From positions 1 through 9,749 of the forward strand of contig JAGAPM010000320.1 in assembly GCA_017623265.1 (NCBI GenBank): 9,749 nt of DNA. Direction: 5' to 3'. The translations under genes and the position numbers were made by a program. The notes under the pieces are model-generated. The model had not been told where the DNA came from, searched no databases, and worked only from the letters and a program-made list of their open reading frames with translations. The DNA is from Lentisphaeria bacterium (GTDB taxonomy: Bacteria; Verrucomicrobiota; Lentisphaeria; Victivallales; UBA1829). Shown one piece after another: positions 7,037 through 9,749 of the stretch (position 1 is the stretch's first letter; every line of letters begins with the position of its first letter).

Positions 7037-7606
7037 ATGGCGCACACCACACAACTTTATTCTCTGCTTGCCTCCCTGCCGGCAATCTCCATGCTGGAAA
7101 AGCCTTCCATTACTTCCGGGGCGTTTCTGGACGCGGCGGAAGCATTTGTGCAGGGGAAGGATCTGGAAGATCTCCGCGCCCTTTCCCTCATTCCCGCAGA
7201 AGGGAACACCTTCCCGAAAGGCTCGTTCGCTGCTGATTATACCGCATGGGAAACAGCTCTCCGCAGTGCGATCCTCCGTCTCCGTACCGCAAAACGGAAA
7301 GAAGCTCTTCCGGAATCCGGAAAACACGAACTTTCCTTTGAGTGCGATGCGGAAAGTGCGGCACAGCGGGCATACGCCGCGGCTGATCCACTGGAACGGG
7401 AAAAGATCCTGGATCAGGCTCGCTGGACAAAAACAGAAGAACTGACCGTCCGCAGCGTCTACGATCTGAACTGCCTCAGCGCATACCGGATCCGTCTTCA
7501 GATCGCCGAAAAATGGGCTGCCCGCAAGGCGGGTGACCCGGCTGCAAACATGGATGCCGCCGCCGAACGGCTGACCGGCGGAACGGAAAAAATCGAAAAT
7601 CAATAA
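7037..7606 (+). CDS. DUF2764-like protein of V-type ATPase operons
   Basis: Function unknown. The 189-residue protein lies exactly between atpE and atpA, the slot taken by a DUF2764 gene in Chlamydia, spirochaete and Bacteroidetes V-ATPase operons. Features that fit that family: an N-terminal LYSLLASLPAISM (7-19) resembling the family's Y-x-L-V-A-x-LP opening, and a C-terminal LDQARWTKTEEL (125-136) followed by VYDLNCLSAYRIRLQIAEKW (141-160), which resembles the family's W/F-D...L-x-AY-x-x-(K/R)-L-x-I-x-x-RW pattern. No membrane segment or signal peptide is visible, so it is probably soluble. ATG 7037 is supported by AAAGGA 9 nt upstream. The 34-bp gap to atpA places it firmly in the operon. 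By position and helical content it may be an assembly factor or an accessory stalk/head subunit; that is inference. Sequence conservation with the family is weak by eye. Confidence 0.7.
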   Translation: MAHTTQLYSLLASLPAISMLEKPSITSGAFLDAAEAFVQGKDLEDLRALSLIPAEGNTFPKGSFAADYTAWETALRSAILRLRTAKRKEALPESGKHELSFECDAESAAQRAYAAADPLEREKILDQARWTKTEELTVRSVYDLNCLSAYRIRLQIAEKWAARKAGDPAANMDAAAERLTGGTEKIENQ

Positions 7607-7640
7607 ACATCAACATATCTAACGCAGGAGTATTTCTGCT

Positions 7641-9377
7641 ATGCTGGACAACAATCTGGGACGCATTACCGGCGTCAACGGGAACCTGGTGACCGTAGAG
7701 TTTGATACCTACGTCACGCAGAATGAAGTCGCCTACGCAATTCTGGGCGAGAAGAAATTGAAAGCGGAAGTCATCCGTGTCCGGGGACGCCGCGCCGACC
7801 TGCAGGTCTTTGAAAGCACCGTGGGGCTGAAAGTGGGCGATCCGGTGGAATTTACGGACGAACTGCTCAGTGCAACGCTGGGACCCGGTCTGCTCACGCA
7901 GGTCTTTGACGGTCTCCAGAACCCCTTGAACAAACTGGCGGAAAAATCCGGATTCTTTCTGGAACGCGGTATCTATCTGGATGCCCTGGACTTCGATTCC
8001 GTCTGGAACTTCACGCCCACTGCAGGAGTCGGTGCAAAACTCCGTGCCGGTGATTCCATCGGCTGGGTCCCGGAAGGGATCTTTGAACATCAGATCATGC
8101 TTCCCTTTGCCTTCAACGGTATCTGGACTCTGACATGGGTCGCTGAGCCGGGTGAGTACGATCTGAAGACTGTCATTGCCAAAGCGGTCAACGAAAAGGG
8201 CGAAGAACGGGAGATCACCATGGTCCAGAAATGGCCCGTGAAGATCCCTGTGGACTGCTACCGGGAAAAACTTCTGCCGGTGAAGCCCCTCATCACCCAA
8301 CAGCGTATTATCGACACCTTCTTCCCCGTTGCCCAGGGCGGTACGTTCTGTACCCCCGGTCCCTTCGGTGCGGGCAAGACCGTTCTTCAGCACTCCCTGA
8401 GCCGTTATGCGGAAGCAGACGTGGTGATCGTTGCCGCCTGCGGGGAGCGCGCCGGTGAAGTGGTGGAGATCCTCCGCGAATTCCCCGAACTGGAAGACCC
8501 CCGCACGGGCAAGACGCTTATCGACCGTTCCATCATCATTTGCAACACCAGCTCCATGCCGGTGGCTGCCCGTGAAGCATCTGTTTATACCGCCGTCACG
8601 CTGGCGGAGTACTACCGTCAGATGGGCTTGAACGTGCTGATGCTGGCAGACTCCACCTCCCGCTGGGCGCAGGCGCTCCGCGAAATGTCCGGCCGTCTGG
8701 AAGAGATCCCCGGCGAAGAAGCATTCCCTGCCTATCTGGAATCCCGTATCGCCAGCTTCTACGAACGTGCCGGTCTGGTGAAACTGAACAACGGCAAGAC
8801 CGGATCTGTGACCATCTGCGGTGCGGTCAGTCCTGCCGGCGGTAACTTTGAAGAACCGGTGACGCAGGCAACGCTGAAAGTCGTGGGTGCCTTCCTCGGT
8901 CTTTCCCGTGACCGTTCCTCCGCACGCCGTTTCCCCGCCATCCACCCGCTGGAAAGCTGGAGCCATTACAAGAGTATCGTTGACGCCAAACAGATCGAGT
9001 TCGCGCGGGGCATCCTCCGCCGTGGTCAGGAAGTCAACCAGATGATGAAAGTGGTCGGCGAAGAAGGCACGAATACGGATGACTTTGTGATCTACCTCAA
9101 GAGCGAATTTCTGGACTTTGTCTATCTCCAGCAGAACACCTTTGACGCAGTGGATGCGGCATCCAACGAGGAACGCCAGCAGTACTGCTTCAGCAAGGTC
9201 TGCGAAGTTCTGAACACGAAATTCACCTTTGAAAGCAAAGATACCGCCCGCCGTTTCTTCCAGGAACTGCAGCTGATCTTCACGGACTGGAACTACATGC
9301 CCTTCAAGTCCGATTCGTTCAACAAACAGGAAGAGGTCATTGCCTCGAAAATTCAGGAGAATCTCCGCCATGCGTAA
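7641..9377 (+). CDS. atpA: V/A-type ATPase catalytic subunit A
   Basis: Subunit A hydrolyses or makes ATP in the A3B3 head, coupled to H+ or Na+ movement. The protein has 578 residues, the usual size for bacterial V/A-type A subunits. An N-terminal beta-barrel (about 1-75) and the extra non-homologous domain typical of A subunits (about 110-200) precede the nucleotide site. Walker A reads GPFGAGKT (240-247) with Lys246. The catalytic Glu is Glu269 in CGERAGE, and Walker B is LMLADSTSRW (333-342) with Asp337. The block LSRDRSSARRFPAIHPLESW (421-440) is the form seen in the Chlamydia/spirochaete/Bacteroidetes group. AGGAG at 7626-7630, 10 nt before ATG 7641, supports the start. It overlaps atpB by 8 bp, suggesting coupled translation for matched A:B stoichiometry. 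Ion specificity cannot be read from this subunit. Confidence 0.97.
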   Translation: MLDNNLGRITGVNGNLVTVEFDTYVTQNEVAYAILGEKKLKAEVIRVRGRRADLQVFESTVGLKVGDPVEFTDELLSATLGPGLLTQVFDGLQNPLNKLAEKSGFFLERGIYLDALDFDSVWNFTPTAGVGAKLRAGDSIGWVPEGIFEHQIMLPFAFNGIWTLTWVAEPGEYDLKTVIAKAVNEKGEEREITMVQKWPVKIPVDCYREKLLPVKPLITQQRIIDTFFPVAQGGTFCTPGPFGAGKTVLQHSLSRYAEADVVIVAACGERAGEVVEILREFPELEDPRTGKTLIDRSIIICNTSSMPVAAREASVYTAVTLAEYYRQMGLNVLMLADSTSRWAQALREMSGRLEEIPGEEAFPAYLESRIASFYERAGLVKLNNGKTGSVTICGAVSPAGGNFEEPVTQATLKVVGAFLGLSRDRSSARRFPAIHPLESWSHYKSIVDAKQIEFARGILRRGQEVNQMMKVVGEEGTNTDDFVIYLKSEFLDFVYLQQNTFDAVDAASNEERQQYCFSKVCEVLNTKFTFESKDTARRFFQELQLIFTDWNYMPFKSDSFNKQEEVIASKIQENLRHA

Positions 9378-9749
9378 AGTCTATCACAGAATCATTCAGA
9401 TCGCGGGTAACGTGATCACGGTGGAAGCCGATAATGTGGCTTACAACGATCTGGCGGAAGTGACCACCAGCCGGGGGACCTCCCTCGCACAGGTGATCCG
9501 TCTCGCCGATGGCAAAGTCTCCCTCCAGGTCTTTGCCGGATCCCGCGGGATCAGTACGGGCGACGAAGTGCGTTTTCTCGGTCAGCCCATGAAAGTCTCC
9601 AGCTCCGAAGATCTGCTGGGACGGATCTTCACCGGTGCCGGAAAGCCCCGCGATATGCGTGCGCCCATCGAAGATAAACTCATCGAGATCGGCGGGCCTT
9701 CCGTCAATCCGGCAAAGCGTATCATCCCCCGCAAGATGATCCGTACCGG
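9370..9749 (+). CDS. atpB: V/A-type ATPase subunit B, N-terminal part (cut by window edge)
   Basis: Subunit B is the non-catalytic partner of A in the A3B3 head. Translation from ATG 9370 gives 126 codons up to the edge. It shows the N-terminal beta-barrel of the family, with RGTSLAQVIRL and the block RGISTGDEVRFLGQPMKV, then LLGRIFTGAGKPRD and, at the very end, NPAKRIIPRKMIRT, which matches the family's P-x-x-R-x-x-P-x-x-MI-x-TG signature that precedes the nucleotide-binding domain. AGGAG at 9355-9359, inside the 3' end of atpA, lies 10 nt before the ATG, and the gene overlaps atpA by 8 bp. Absence of the Walker A of subunit A cannot be checked because that region is outside the window; identity rests on the N-terminal blocks and the gene order. 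Confidence 0.93.
   Translation, partial: MRKVYHRIIQIAGNVITVEADNVAYNDLAEVTTSRGTSLAQVIRLADGKVSLQVFAGSRGISTGDEVRFLGQPMKVSSSEDLLGRIFTGAGKPRDMRAPIEDKLIEIGGPSVNPAKRIIPRKMIRT

Noticed and set aside
7476..9371. Very long open frame (631 codons) antisense to atpA
   Set aside because: It mirrors atpA almost exactly and its predicted protein has no recognisable motif. Strong third-base bias in atpA keeps the opposite strand free of stops. The same holds for the 567-codon frame opposite topA at 3720-5423 and the 398-codon frame at 6407-7603.

Overview
The window comes from a bacterium of moderate GC content with strong AGGAG-type ribosome binding sites. It carries parts of three unrelated housekeeping systems: a minus-strand operon argD-argF-comEC, a divergent topA on the plus strand, and, after a topA terminator, the start of a V/A-type ATPase operon (atpE, a DUF2764-like gene, atpA, atpB). 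A bacterial V-type ATPase with a DUF2764-like gene just before atpA is the arrangement known from Chlamydiae, spirochaetes and Bacteroidetes. The clear Shine-Dalgarno sites argue against Bacteroidetes. A member of the PVC group (for example Lentisphaerota/Victivallales-like) or a spirochaete fits best, but this is a low-confidence inference from gene content alone.

Layout: 1-1170 (minus) is the N-terminal 390 codons of a ComEC/Rec2 DNA-uptake channel, cut by the left edge. 1190-2101 (minus) is ornithine carbamoyltransferase. 2148-3353 (minus) is acetylornithine aminotransferase. 3354-3644 is an AT-rich divergent control region with a promoter-like element for each side and an 8-bp-arm palindrome plus a direct repeat between them. 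3645-6191 is DNA topoisomerase I. 6192-6394 holds a 12-bp-stem hairpin terminator followed by a promoter-like element. 6395-9749 is the ATPase operon, cut by the right edge inside atpB.

How the genes work together: ArgD and ArgF are two steps of arginine synthesis (N-acetylglutamate semialdehyde to N-acetylornithine; ornithine plus carbamoyl phosphate to citrulline). comEC follows argF after 19 bp and probably rides on the same transcript without a shared function. TopA relaxes negative supercoils. The ATPase genes encode a peripheral-stalk subunit (E), the catalytic (A) and non-catalytic (B) head subunits, and the DUF2764-like protein whose role is unknown.

The most unusual signal is in TopA: the usual cysteine zinc ribbons are absent and the C-terminal third carries three copies of a small module with strictly spaced W, YDD/FDD, Q and Y positions, which I do not recognise as a named family. 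ArgF and ArgD each also differ from their family consensus at a residue that normally contacts substrate or cofactor. I found no mobile element, CRISPR array, tRNA or rRNA.
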